Source of the DNA: Acidobacteriota bacterium
Lineage (GTDB): Bacteria; Acidobacteriota; Terriglobia; Bryobacterales; Bryobacteraceae
Length of the DNA: 64,000 nucleotides
Reading direction: 5' to 3'
Assembly: GCA_003223115.1 (NCBI GenBank)
Contig: QHXW01000058.1
Location: forward strand, 1-64,000
Part shown: one piece after another, positions 1 to 8,640 of the stretch
Numbering within the stretch: the first letter of the stretch is position 1
Layout: the number at the start of each line of letters is the position of its first letter
Made by a program: the position numbers and the translations under genes
The notes under the pieces: model-generated
Databases searched by the model: none
Seen by the model: only the letters and a program-made list of their open reading frames with translations
Told to the model about the DNA's origin: nothing

Positions 1-2534
1 CGCGCGATGAGTGGCGCAATGGCGATTTATCATCGCTTCTGCTGCCGAACGTTCTGGGGACGGATATTCTGGGACGGCCGATTCATCAAGGTCAGATTTA
101 CGATCCCGACACAACGCACACAGTCGTCGTGAATGGTCAATCGTACGTGGTGCGCGACCCGTTTCCCAATAACCAGGTCCCCATCCGGAGTGACGTCGCC
201 AAGCGCATCCTGAGCTTCGTTCCCAAGGCCGGCATCAGCGGGCTAGACGCTAACAACCTTCTCGGCCCCACTGGAACGCCGCTACGCGACGAAGTCATCT
301 GGAGTCTAAAGATGGATCACGACTTCTCCGCGAAGAGCCATCTTTCGGGCTCGTTCAACTACATGTACACGCACAAGATCAATGGTGCGACGCCGTTCGG
401 GACGGCTGATTCGGCGCGTGATCAGACCATCACCTCCAAAATCGCGCGGATCAATCATGACTACACATTTGGGACAAGCGCGTTGAATCACTTCACTGTC
501 GGCTTTCTGCGCTATCAGAACCCGGATGGTGTTCCCGACCGCGGCTTCGATCCGGAAAAGGAACTGGGCCTGAAGGGTACTTTGCTCAAAGGCTGGTTCC
601 CGGCGGTCAATTACGGTCTTAGTGGCATCGGTACCAATCAGTTGAAGCATCTCTACCACACGGTGCCGACGGTGGTCGATTCTTTCTCGAAGGTAGTAGG
701 CTCGCACACCTTCAAATTCGGCGGCGAGTACCGCAAGGCCATGGCCAATTTTTTCGGCGGCAATGGAGCCTACGGCGGTCTTAACTTCGGCAGCGCGCAG
801 ACGGCTCTGCCGTATCTGTCGGGCGACTCGGGAATCTACAGTGTAGTCGGATCGCCCTTCGCCAGCTTTCTGCTGGGCCAGGTGGGCTCGGCTTATATGA
901 ACTCGCCGGTGCATATGTCCTACCGGTACGCCGACTATGCTTTCTATGCACAGGACGATTTCAAGATAACGCCTCGCCTGACCATCAACTACGGGTTGCG
1001 CTATGACCTGCACCGGCCTCTGACGGAGAAGTACGGTCGCATCTCTTCATTTGTCTCCGATCTGTCCAACCCTGGCGCCGGTGGCCGCGACGGTGCGCTG
1101 GGATTTCTTGGGTCAGGGACGGGCGCCGGCCACACCGGCCGGGATAGCTGGCTGGACACTGATGTGAAAGACTTCGGACCGAGAATCGGCGTCGCCTATA
1201 AAGCCAATGACAAGACAGTTCTACGCGGCGGATTCGGCGTCGTCTACGGCCGGTTAGAGGTGAATACCTTCGATCCCATTCAGTCGGTCGGTTCGGGAAG
1301 CGTGACCACGCAATATCCGCCCATCAACCCCGCCACCCAGGCGCAATTCAACCTGGATACGGGTTTCCCGCGCGTCGATGTTGTTCCGCCGGTGTTCGAT
1401 CCCACGCTGCTGAACAATCAATACATTCAGGAGTTCCGGCGTGAGAGCGGCAGGCTTCCGCAGATCTACAACTGGAACTTCACCATCCAGCGGCAGATCA
1501 CCAAGGACCTCACCATCGATGCCGCTTACGTGGGCAACCGCGGCACGCGGCTCATCACTGGTAATTTCGTAAACCCGAACCAGAATGACTTCGGCGTCCT
1601 GTCGCGCGGCAATCAGCTCCAACAGCAGATCAATAACGAGGCTGACGCACAGGCCTTGGGCGTGCCGTATCCGTATCCCGGGTTCCAGGGAACGGTGGCG
1701 CAGGCGCTTCGTCCATTTCCGCAATACGCAGGGATGGGCGATCCACAGGCCACTGTGGGCGAGAGCGATTACAATTCGCTGCAGGTGAAAGCCAATCAGC
1801 GCTTCTCTCGCGGGCTGGATTTCCTGGTGGCCTACACGCTTTCGAAGAACATCACAACCGTGGATGATGCCTTCGGTTGGGGTGGAGCCGGATCGACCGA
1901 CACCAAAAAACTGGCGCTCGAGCGCGGCTTGGCGACGGCTGGCAACGGCCCCGGAGATCGCACGCACAACCTGGTTGTAGCATTTGGCTACGAGCTTCCC
2001 TTCGGGCACCTGGTCACCAACCGGGCTGGCAAGGGTGTGGTGGGCGGATGGAAGATCGCCGGGATCCTGCAGTACGCTAGTGGCGGTGCTCTGGGCATGG
2101 GCTATCCGAACAATCTCGGCAATGTGATCTTCAATAACGGCGGCCGCTATGACGTTGTGGCAGGCCAGTCTCATGACGCCCACGTCGATAACGTCTGGCC
2201 CGGAGCGGGCTGGATCTTCAATCCGAACGCCTTCAAGGCACCCGATGCGTATACTGTAGGCAATGCGGCCCGCACCTACGACGATATCCGCGGATTTCCG
2301 TATCTGAACGAAGATCTCGCCCTCTCGAAACAGATTAACTTCACCGAGCGCAAACATCTGGAACTGCGCGTCGATGTATTGAACGCTTTGAACCGGAGCA
2401 TCTGGAATAATCCGGATACCTCGGTTACTGATCCTCAGATCATCCAGGGCGGCCGGGCGATCGGCTTCGGCTCGTTCTGGGGGCGCTCGAATGTCGAGAG
2501 GCAAATGCAACTTCAGATACGATTTGCGTTCTAA
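1..2534 (+). CDS. TonB-dependent receptor, Oar-like (5' end outside window)
   Basis: The reading frame is open from base 3 to the TAA at 2532-2534, so the start lies upstream of the window. The visible 843 residues form the beta-barrel half of a large acidobacterial outer-membrane receptor: alternating aromatic strands, the family phrases YGLRYD, DAAYVGNRG and DRTHNLV, and a C-terminal strand ending in phenylalanine (IRFAF). Such receptors bind large or scarce nutrients, often glycans, and import them with TonB energy; the N-terminal carboxypeptidase-like domain and plug would be in the missing part. The two TPR genes that follow are translationally coupled, which suggests a shared uptake or degradation task. 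The substrate cannot be read from the sequence. Confidence 0.9.
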   Translation, partial: RDEWRNGDLSSLLLPNVLGTDILGRPIHQGQIYDPDTTHTVVVNGQSYVVRDPFPNNQVPIRSDVAKRILSFVPKAGISGLDANNLLGPTGTPLRDEVIWSLKMDHDFSAKSHLSGSFNYMYTHKINGATPFGTADSARDQTITSKIARINHDYTFGTSALNHFTVGFLRYQNPDGVPDRGFDPEKELGLKGTLLKGWFPAVNYGLSGIGTNQLKHLYHTVPTVVDSFSKVVGSHTFKFGGEYRKAMANFFGGNGAYGGLNFGSAQTALPYLSGDSGIYSVVGSPFASFLLGQVGSAYMNSPVHMSYRYADYAFYAQDDFKITPRLTINYGLRYDLHRPLTEKYGRISSFVSDLSNPGAGGRDGALGFLGSGTGAGHTGRDSWLDTDVKDFGPRIGVAYKANDKTVLRGGFGVVYGRLEVNTFDPIQSVGSGSVTTQYPPINPATQAQFNLDTGFPRVDVVPPVFDPTLLNNQYIQEFRRESGRLPQIYNWNFTIQRQITKDLTIDAAYVGNRGTRLITGNFVNPNQNDFGVLSRGNQLQQQINNEADAQALGVPYPYPGFQGTVAQALRPFPQYAGMGDPQATVGESDYNSLQVKANQRFSRGLDFLVAYTLSKNITTVDDAFGWGGAGSTDTKKLALERGLATAGNGPGDRTHNLVVAFGYELPFGHLVTNRAGKGVVGGWKIAGILQYASGGALGMGYPNNLGNVIFNNGGRYDVVAGQSHDAHVDNVWPGAGWIFNPNAFKAPDAYTVGNAARTYDDIRGFPYLNEDLALSKQINFTERKHLELRVDVLNALNRSIWNNPDTSVTDPQIIQGGRAIGFGSFWGRSNVERQMQLQIRFAF

Positions 2535-3634
2535 TGGCTGTCAGAGCCGCCGTGCCCAATTGTCGTCGGGAAGTCCGGCGAGGCGGCCCATCGAGTCGCG
2601 GTTTTTGGCGAGCGACGTGTAAGGCGCTGGCGAAATCCGTTCTGGTTTGCGCCACGGCCCCCACGTTTTTGGCCGCTGTGCCCCCGGATATCCAGGCGCT
2701 ACTCGATCGGCACGATTACGCCGGAGCGGAACAAGCCTTGTACACCAGGCTCGAGGCTTCTCCTGAATGGGAGACCGGCCATCTGCTCCTCGCCCAGATT
2801 TACAACACCACCGGCCGCTACGAAATGGCGGAGCGTACTGGCCTTGCGGCATTGCGCCTTCGCGAGTCTCTGGACGCGCTCATGGCGCTGGCGGTGGCCG
2901 ATATGAACCTGCGGAAACTAAATGAGTCCGTCGGATGGCTGGAAAAGGCCGCGAAGCGACAGCCCAATGATCCGGAAATATACAGAGTGCTGGGGCTTGA
3001 TTATGCTTTGGGCGGGAACATGCAGGAGTCCGAGAAAGCGTTCCGGCGTGCTACCCAGCTTGCCCCTGAGAACGCCAAACTCGCCTATCTCGAGGGCCGC
3101 GCGCTGTACGAAATCGAGAAGTTTCCCGCGGCGCGGCAATCGCTCGAGCGTGCTGTTGACCGAAATCCATTATCCACCAAGAGCTGGACGGCGCTCGGAC
3201 AAGTGTACGATCGTATGGGCGATGCCGCGGGTGCCGAACGGCATTATAGAAAAGCGCTCGAAGTTTGCGGCTCGACGCAACGCGAATGCGCCTGGCCGCA
3301 GATGGAGCTGGGATTCCTGGCGAGCCGCCATTCAGGCGAAAAAGAAGCCGAGCAGTACTTCAGGCGCGCTGTCGACGCACGTCCAGACTGGGCCAAACCG
3401 CATTTCTACCTCGGCAAGATGCTCGCCGCCTCGGGCAATCTGGCCGCTGCGCTCGCCGAGTTGGAATCCGCCGCAAGGCTCGAGCCGGATCAATCGCAGC
3501 ATCACTATCAGCTCGCGCAAGTTTATCGGCGCCTGGGCAAAGTGAAACAATCGGAGCAGCACTTGGCGAGGTACCGTGAACTGGTGGAGACCGAGCGCAA
3601 CAAGGGAGCACTGTTTGAGCTGCACGAGCCCTAG
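2534..3634 (+). CDS. TPR repeat protein, probably exported
   Basis: The ATG overlaps the receptor stop in a TAATG, so translation is coupled. The 366 residues begin with a long basic stretch and a hydrophobic segment ending near LAA (about residues 30-45), which can serve as a signal peptide. At least six tetratricopeptide repeats follow from about residue 50 to 355; typical pieces are YRVLGLDYALGG, SWTALGQVYDRMGD and HYQLAQVYRRLGK. TPR arrays are protein-binding scaffolds and no catalytic domain is visible. Its place directly behind a TonB receptor suggests a periplasmic partner protein; this is inference from position only. Confidence 0.8.
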   Translation: MAVRAAVPNCRREVRRGGPSSRGFWRATCKALAKSVLVCATAPTFLAAVPPDIQALLDRHDYAGAEQALYTRLEASPEWETGHLLLAQIYNTTGRYEMAERTGLAALRLRESLDALMALAVADMNLRKLNESVGWLEKAAKRQPNDPEIYRVLGLDYALGGNMQESEKAFRRATQLAPENAKLAYLEGRALYEIEKFPAARQSLERAVDRNPLSTKSWTALGQVYDRMGDAAGAERHYRKALEVCGSTQRECAWPQMELGFLASRHSGEKEAEQYFRRAVDARPDWAKPHFYLGKMLAASGNLAAALAELESAARLEPDQSQHHYQLAQVYRRLGKVKQSEQHLARYRELVETERNKGALFELHEP

Positions 3635-5240
3635 GTGGCTCCATCGCGATATCGGCCTTTGCTGCGCAGTCGCGCTTGGCGCCGCAGGGGCTTTGGCGCA
3701 GAATCCTCCGCCGGACGTCCAAGCCAAAATCATTCCCCTGTTTCAGAGTGCGCGTCAGGCCGAGCAGCGCCAGGATTTCGACGCGGCGTCAAAGTTCTAC
3801 GACCAGATCCTAGCGCTCGATCCAAAAATCGCCGAGGTGTGGACCAATAAGGGCCTGGTGCTCCATCAACTGGATCGTCACGGCGAGGCGCTATCCGCCT
3901 TTGCCCGGGCCGTCGCGCTGAAACCGTCGCTGGTGACGCCGCAGTTGTTTCTCGGAATCGAATATCTCAAGGCGAACAAACCGGAACTGGCCGTTGCGCC
4001 ACTCGAGAAAGTGCTAATGCTCGAGCCCGGGCAGAAGCAGGCAGCCTACGAGTTGGCTGACGCTTACATACGCCTGGAGCGCTTTGAACCCGCGGTTCGA
4101 TTGTGCCGCAACCTCATTGAAAACAACCCTGTCATGGAGCAGGCCTGGTACCGGCTGGGCATAGCGTATTTGAATTGGAGCAAAGCGACGTCTCGGCAGT
4201 TGATCGATTCGCAGCCCCGCTCCGGGTGGGGAAGTCTGCTGCTGGCGGATTTTGAAGCGGTGGTAGGATTCACCGAGGATGCCGAGGCGAGCTATCGTGC
4301 TGCCATTGATATGTTGCCAGATGCGGTCGAGCCGCGAGTAGCTTTAGGGCGGTTCTACCTGGAGGTCGATCCGGTTCCGGAGAAACTGCCCCGCGCCCGT
4401 GAACAGTACGCCGGAGCCGGCGAACTGGCGCATGAGCCTCAACGCACGCAGATTGCAAGAATTTGCGACTCGCTGGCTCGTGGTGACGTCGCACAGGCCA
4501 GAACGATCGCCGCGGAGATCAAGTTCGAACAGGAACCCGCCATCGATGGGGCTCTCAACGCCGGCCGCCAGGCCGCCAACGACGCGCGCTCGCTTTACCG
4601 GCTCTCACTGGCGTTGCGCGAACTGGCCCGGGCGACCTTTGAGCAGACAGTCAGCCGTAATCCCGACTCATATCGAGCGCACCTGCTGTTGGCCGAACTG
4701 GCCAGTGATTCGCGCGATCAAGCGGCCGCTCGTGCCGAGTACCGCAAGGCCGCCGAACTCGCTCCCGCCGACCCGGAAGTGCAGTTGCTCTATATGCAAT
4801 GGTTAGTGGCTTCAGGGGACGCTAGCGGAGCTTTGAGCGTCACCCGCGAAGCCGTCGTCAAATTCCCGACACACCCCGGATTGGCGATCGAGCTTGGAAA
4901 ACTCTTGCTCAAATCCGGCGACGTGAAGGCTGCCGCATTGCAGTTCGAACGCTCACTCAAAGCCGATCCTACGCTGACCGAGGCCAGGGCTGGTCTCGCC
5001 GATTGTTATGCCGCCGCCGGTGAGATGGAAAAGGGCATCGCAGAAATGAGGCGTGCCCTTCCGGGCGATGCCGACGGATCGCTGCATTACCGGCTGGGCC
5101 GCTGGTATCAAAAACTCGGCCGCGAGGGTGACGCCCAACAAGCTTTCGCTGAAACGGCGAGATTAAAACAAGAAAAGCGCAAAAGCGAGCTGATGCGATT
5201 CACGCTCACACGCCAAGCTCCGCCCGGCGGGGACCGGTAA
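3615..5240 (+). CDS. TPR repeat protein with signal peptide
   Basis: The frame is open from a GTG at 3576, but I prefer the TTG at 3615. AGGGAG lies at 3603-3608, six bases before it, and translation from there gives a compact signal peptide (basic start, hydrophobic CCAVALGAAGALA, cleavage before QNPPP). With this start the gene overlaps its neighbour by 20 bases. The roughly 540-residue product is TPR throughout, for example VWTNKGLVLHQLDRHGEA and TEARAGLADCYAAAGEMEKG. It is the third gene of the receptor operon. No enzyme domain is seen, and its partner is unknown. Confidence 0.78.
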   Translation: MSCTSPRWLHRDIGLCCAVALGAAGALAQNPPPDVQAKIIPLFQSARQAEQRQDFDAASKFYDQILALDPKIAEVWTNKGLVLHQLDRHGEALSAFARAVALKPSLVTPQLFLGIEYLKANKPELAVAPLEKVLMLEPGQKQAAYELADAYIRLERFEPAVRLCRNLIENNPVMEQAWYRLGIAYLNWSKATSRQLIDSQPRSGWGSLLLADFEAVVGFTEDAEASYRAAIDMLPDAVEPRVALGRFYLEVDPVPEKLPRAREQYAGAGELAHEPQRTQIARICDSLARGDVAQARTIAAEIKFEQEPAIDGALNAGRQAANDARSLYRLSLALRELARATFEQTVSRNPDSYRAHLLLAELASDSRDQAAARAEYRKAAELAPADPEVQLLYMQWLVASGDASGALSVTREAVVKFPTHPGLAIELGKLLLKSGDVKAAALQFERSLKADPTLTEARAGLADCYAAAGEMEKGIAEMRRALPGDADGSLHYRLGRWYQKLGREGDAQQAFAETARLKQEKRKSELMRFTLTRQAPPGGDR

Positions 5241-5249
5241 TTTACCGGT
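5233..5249. repeat. Perfect palindrome between convergent genes
   Basis: ACCGGTAA, one base, then TTACCGGT form an inverted repeat over the stop codon of the TPR gene, facing the convergent glycosidase gene. There is no T tract, so it is at most a weak or Rho-assisted terminator, or a stabilising 3' hairpin. Confidence 0.3.
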
Positions 5250-5276
5250 GACGGCAGCGCTCCCGCGCAAGCCGCC

Positions 5277-7061
5277 TCAGCGTTCGACCCGAACGATATT
5301 GGAATAGGCGGAGCAGCCGGAGTCGTTGACCGCGCTCACCCGGTACGAGAGCGTCTGGCCCGTGGGGAAGTCAGCGTCCGCGTATTCTGAGCGGCTCACC
5401 GGCTGGGTGGAAAGTGAAGTCCAGGGGCCGTTGCCGGCGCGTCGTTCCAAGACCGAGCTCTTTGTATCACCGCCGTGTATGGCCCAACTCAGCACGATGG
5501 AATTCCCATCGGATCTGGCTATGAGGCCGCTCGGAGCCTCAGGCAGCACAGGCCAGTCGAAATAGCTTTCATCCGCAATAGCCAAAATGCTGTCCTTCAC
5601 AGGGAGTGATTCCAGGACATCCTCAGCCCCTTTCTTCCATTCGAGCGCCGAGATTTCTCCAGAGACCACGTCGATGAGCACCGGGTGGCGGATGCCGGTG
5701 TTGCGAACCGTCAAATTTGCTTGGAGGCGTGGGAAGGCGTTACCCGCGTTGCTGTGCGCGCCGAGCCAGTAAGCCACGATGGCCTTGCCTTTCGGTGACC
5801 GGAACCCATATCCGAAGAATGGAAATCCCGCGCGATTCCGCAACTCAGGAATTTGCGGCCGCTCGATCTTGATGCCGGGATCTGGCTTGGTGTCGGAGAA
5901 CAGTGCGTTCGTGTTCTCATAAGCCGCGTAAACGGGACGAGGCGTGAAGTCGTCCGGCAGATTACGTAAACCGTGGATGAAACCAAAATCGTCATATTCG
6001 TTACCGTCGGTTCCGGCAGCCAGCAGCCAGACGAACGTCCGTACGCCCGCAGCCCAGTTGTAGATCATTCCCCGCGGGACGTACTTCGCCTGAACCGACT
6101 CGTCTGAGCCGTCCCAGGCGGGAATGGAGTTGAACTCGTCATCCCAAAAAACGATGTCGGAGCGGATGCCCGAATAGTGCCGCACCAGTTCCCTGAGCTT
6201 GGAGGGTGATTCCTTCCCGTAGGCTCCGGTATCCATTGTTTCCGGATTCAAGTTACGCCCGTAACCCGGATACGTGTGATAAGCGAAAACGTCGATCCCG
6301 GAAGCGCACTGGCAAGCATCCAGTGAGCGGCGGGCGAAATCACTCGTCGGGTCCGCCAGACCTCCGTAGATCACTTTGGCCTGGGGGTCAGTTTCACGCA
6401 CGGCAGGAACAAACGCTCTCAGCAACCGGCCGTATTCCTCGGGGTTGCCCTTCGGATTCCAGTAGTCGATGTCCTGCTCATTCCACAATGCCCAATGGTG
6501 AATTCGACCGCGAAAGTGGTTCACGATCCAACGGACGTATCGCGTGAAGGCATCGATCTGCTCCGGAGTTTTAGGCGGCCAGAAAGCAGAGTACAAGCTG
6601 CGGTCCGCATTGTGAAAGGAACCCGGGGCTGGCGTAATGGAATCCGGCTTCACCCCGGACGGCGAGGTGTACATGGGATTCCCGTAGTGGAGCTGCACCT
6701 GGACCTGCACGCCATTATCAACAAGAGAATCCACGTAGTCTTCCAATTCCGGAAATACCTGATACACACCGCGCTTTTGTTCCACCCAGTCCCAACTCGT
6801 ATAGTCAGAGCTGTTCTCATACTGTCCGATCCGGATCCAACTCACGCCGGCATCGAACATCCTGGTCCACCACCAGCGGTCCCATGGCAGGTAAGGAACG
6901 CGAGGCAGATCTGAATTAATGCCGAATCCGTTGTGGACCTGTGACGAGCGCTTGGGAGGCACCCGGCTCGGAAAAGTGCGTTTTTCGGCAGCCGGCGACA
7001 ACCCCGCCGCGGCCAGCACGAATGCCAACCAGAACGTGGTACGACGAATTGAAGCGCACAT
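5277..7061 (-). CDS. Secreted glycoside hydrolase, GH39-like, with C-terminal FnIII domain
   Basis: The frame is open from 7127, but the ATG at 7061 has GAAGGAAAGG in front and starts a clean signal peptide (MCASIRRTTFWLAFVLAA, cleavage after AAA or SPAA). A TIM-barrel glycosidase domain covers about residues 45-420. The acid/base motif WNEQ (Glu about residue 195) and a second glutamate in FWDDEFNS (about 309, likely nucleophile) are spaced as in clan GH-A families such as GH39 and GH5. A fibronectin type III-like domain fills the last 90 residues (about 505-594), ending in YSNIVRVER. It should hydrolyse or transfer a glycan outside the cytoplasm; substrate unknown. It stands alone between convergent and divergent neighbours. 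Confidence 0.75.
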   Translation of the reverse strand: MCASIRRTTFWLAFVLAAAGLSPAAEKRTFPSRVPPKRSSQVHNGFGINSDLPRVPYLPWDRWWWTRMFDAGVSWIRIGQYENSSDYTSWDWVEQKRGVYQVFPELEDYVDSLVDNGVQVQVQLHYGNPMYTSPSGVKPDSITPAPGSFHNADRSLYSAFWPPKTPEQIDAFTRYVRWIVNHFRGRIHHWALWNEQDIDYWNPKGNPEEYGRLLRAFVPAVRETDPQAKVIYGGLADPTSDFARRSLDACQCASGIDVFAYHTYPGYGRNLNPETMDTGAYGKESPSKLRELVRHYSGIRSDIVFWDDEFNSIPAWDGSDESVQAKYVPRGMIYNWAAGVRTFVWLLAAGTDGNEYDDFGFIHGLRNLPDDFTPRPVYAAYENTNALFSDTKPDPGIKIERPQIPELRNRAGFPFFGYGFRSPKGKAIVAYWLGAHSNAGNAFPRLQANLTVRNTGIRHPVLIDVVSGEISALEWKKGAEDVLESLPVKDSILAIADESYFDWPVLPEAPSGLIARSDGNSIVLSWAIHGGDTKSSVLERRAGNGPWTSLSTQPVSRSEYADADFPTGQTLSYRVSAVNDSGCSAYSNIVRVER

Positions 7062-7380
7062 GATTTTGAACCTTTCCTTCGGTCGCAAGCCCAACACAGC
7101 CCGTATAATATCGCAGCACCGCATCACAGACGCGTGCCCTGCTTTTGAAGGACTCTCGCTGCCCGACTAACCATGGTCGAGCCAGACATCTTGAAAAAGT
7201 AGTCCCTCTCAGTCACGCGCGACCCACGAATGCTAACTTACGATATACCCCGCCGTTGTCTTTAAGGTTATAACTAACGACAAACATATCTCAAATCGAT
7301 TGACGCACTTAGAGAGCAGCCGTACAATCACCATAGACTAGTGAAGCTGGCGTCTCTGCAGCTCACAGCTTGGGAGCAGG
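7062..7380. other. 319-bp intergenic region with kinase promoter
   Basis: This divergent intergenic region holds the glycosidase leader and the promoter of the kinase pair. Apart from that promoter (7300-7328) I see no hairpin, repeat or short gene. The stretch 7240-7330 is clearly richer in A and T than its surroundings. Confidence 0.5.
7300..7328 (+). promoter_or_regulatory. Sigma-70-type promoter for the kinase pair
   Basis: TTGACG at 7300-7305 and TACAAT at 7323-7328 are separated by exactly 17 bases, close to the housekeeping consensus. The predicted transcript would start near 7335, about 45 bases before the ATG of the pseudokinase at 7381. This is the best promoter match I noticed in the window. 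No operator-like palindrome overlaps it. Confidence 0.6.
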
Positions 7381-8625
7381 ATGGGATTCGAAAGCGGAAA
7401 AACAGTTGCTGGTTATGAAGTTGTCGAAGTGATGGGCGGACAACAAATGGGTCTGGCCTACAAGGTCAGAAATGTCTTTGCCCAACGCTTTGAGATCTTG
7501 AAGATTCTCCCAAAAAGTGTTCAGGACGACGAAGAACAACTGGCGCGATTTCTGCGCGAGATTAAAGTTCACGCCCGCCTGGTTCATCCGAACATCGTGA
7601 CTTTCTATAACGCGCGGGAGATCGAGGGTCAACTCGTGATGACTACCGAGTTCGTCTCGGGGCCCACAGTTACCGAAAGACTGGAGCAGGGTCCGATGGC
7701 GTGGGCGGATGCCGTTACTTATGCGCGCCAGGCCCTGGCAGCTTTGCAATACGCTCATGCCGTTGGCGTGGTTCATCGGGGTCTCACACCGGGCAACCTG
7801 ACCATTACCCCTGGTGGCGTTGTGCGCCTGGGTGGCTTCGGTCTGGCCAAAGCCTTGTCGGATCCGCAATTGACGGCAATCGGCAGTGTCATTGGGTCGC
7901 TTCATTACATGGCGCCTGAGCAGGTGAGAGGAAATGGCGGCCTGGACGCCCGGTGCGACATATACTCGATGGGCGTGGTGCTCTATCAAATGCTGGTGGG
8001 CAGGGTTCCGTTCGATTCGAAAAGTCAGTTCGAAGTGATGCTGGCCCATGTGAGCACCATACCGAAGCGCCCCAGCGAAGTGAATCCGGCGGTGCCGGAA
8101 GAACTGGACGCAATCGTCCTCACCGCGCTGACAAAAGAACCTGTTGACAGATTTCAAACGGCGCAGGAGTTTAGCGAAGCGCTGGAGCATGCAAAGGTGA
8201 AGCTGCGGGGAGGCGCCTCTGTCGAGGTGGCGCAAGTTTCCGGCCAACACCACTCCATCTTGAATTCGACCGCGGCATCGGAATCTTATTCGGCTGCGGC
8301 AGTGTCTGTGGCCGTGGCGGATGAGAACACATTCACTCCCGGCCTGGAGGTCGTCGCGAAATCAAACGGTTTTGCTACAGAGCATCACACCAACGGTAGC
8401 GGAGCGGCCGTGGAAAACAACCATGAAGCAGCGCCTGTCATTTCCAACAACGGAGTGACTCCGGCGTCCGCCGACAGAGGCCCGGCTGAAGTTCAAATCG
8501 CAGGATCGCAGTCCGTCAAACCGTTCTCCAGCTGGGGGACGTCTCAGTTCTTAGCGGCGTGCGTCGTGATGTTTCTGATTGGGTCGGTCGCATTCTTTGC
8601 CATTTTGGCACTAATGCACCCGTGA
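7381..8625 (+). CDS. Membrane-anchored Ser/Thr pseudokinase
   Basis: The 414 residues carry a Hanks-type kinase fold (about residues 10-275) with a single C-terminal membrane helix (about 388-411) and almost no tail after it. Lys41 (ILKIL), the alpha-C Glu60 and Asn139 are kept. The catalytic Asp of HRD is glycine (VVHRGLTPGN, Gly134), the following Lys is Thr136, the DFG Asp is glycine (GGFG, Gly152), and the glycine-rich loop is degenerate (MGGQQMG). Without these aspartates phosphotransfer is very unlikely, so a regulatory or scaffold role is inferred. APEQ and the C-lobe are intact and the gene has no frame breaks, so it looks maintained rather than decaying. The active kinase follows after 15 bases. 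Confidence 0.88.
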   Translation: MGFESGKTVAGYEVVEVMGGQQMGLAYKVRNVFAQRFEILKILPKSVQDDEEQLARFLREIKVHARLVHPNIVTFYNAREIEGQLVMTTEFVSGPTVTERLEQGPMAWADAVTYARQALAALQYAHAVGVVHRGLTPGNLTITPGGVVRLGGFGLAKALSDPQLTAIGSVIGSLHYMAPEQVRGNGGLDARCDIYSMGVVLYQMLVGRVPFDSKSQFEVMLAHVSTIPKRPSEVNPAVPEELDAIVLTALTKEPVDRFQTAQEFSEALEHAKVKLRGGASVEVAQVSGQHHSILNSTAASESYSAAAVSVAVADENTFTPGLEVVAKSNGFATEHHTNGSGAAVENNHEAAPVISNNGVTPASADRGPAEVQIAGSQSVKPFSSWGTSQFLAACVVMFLIGSVAFFAILALMHP

Positions 8626-8640
8626 ATTTTTTGAGGATGC

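Noticed and set aside
1254-2510. Minus-strand open frame of 418 codons opposite the first receptor
   Set aside because: No motif or ribosome site, and the plus strand encodes a clear beta-barrel.
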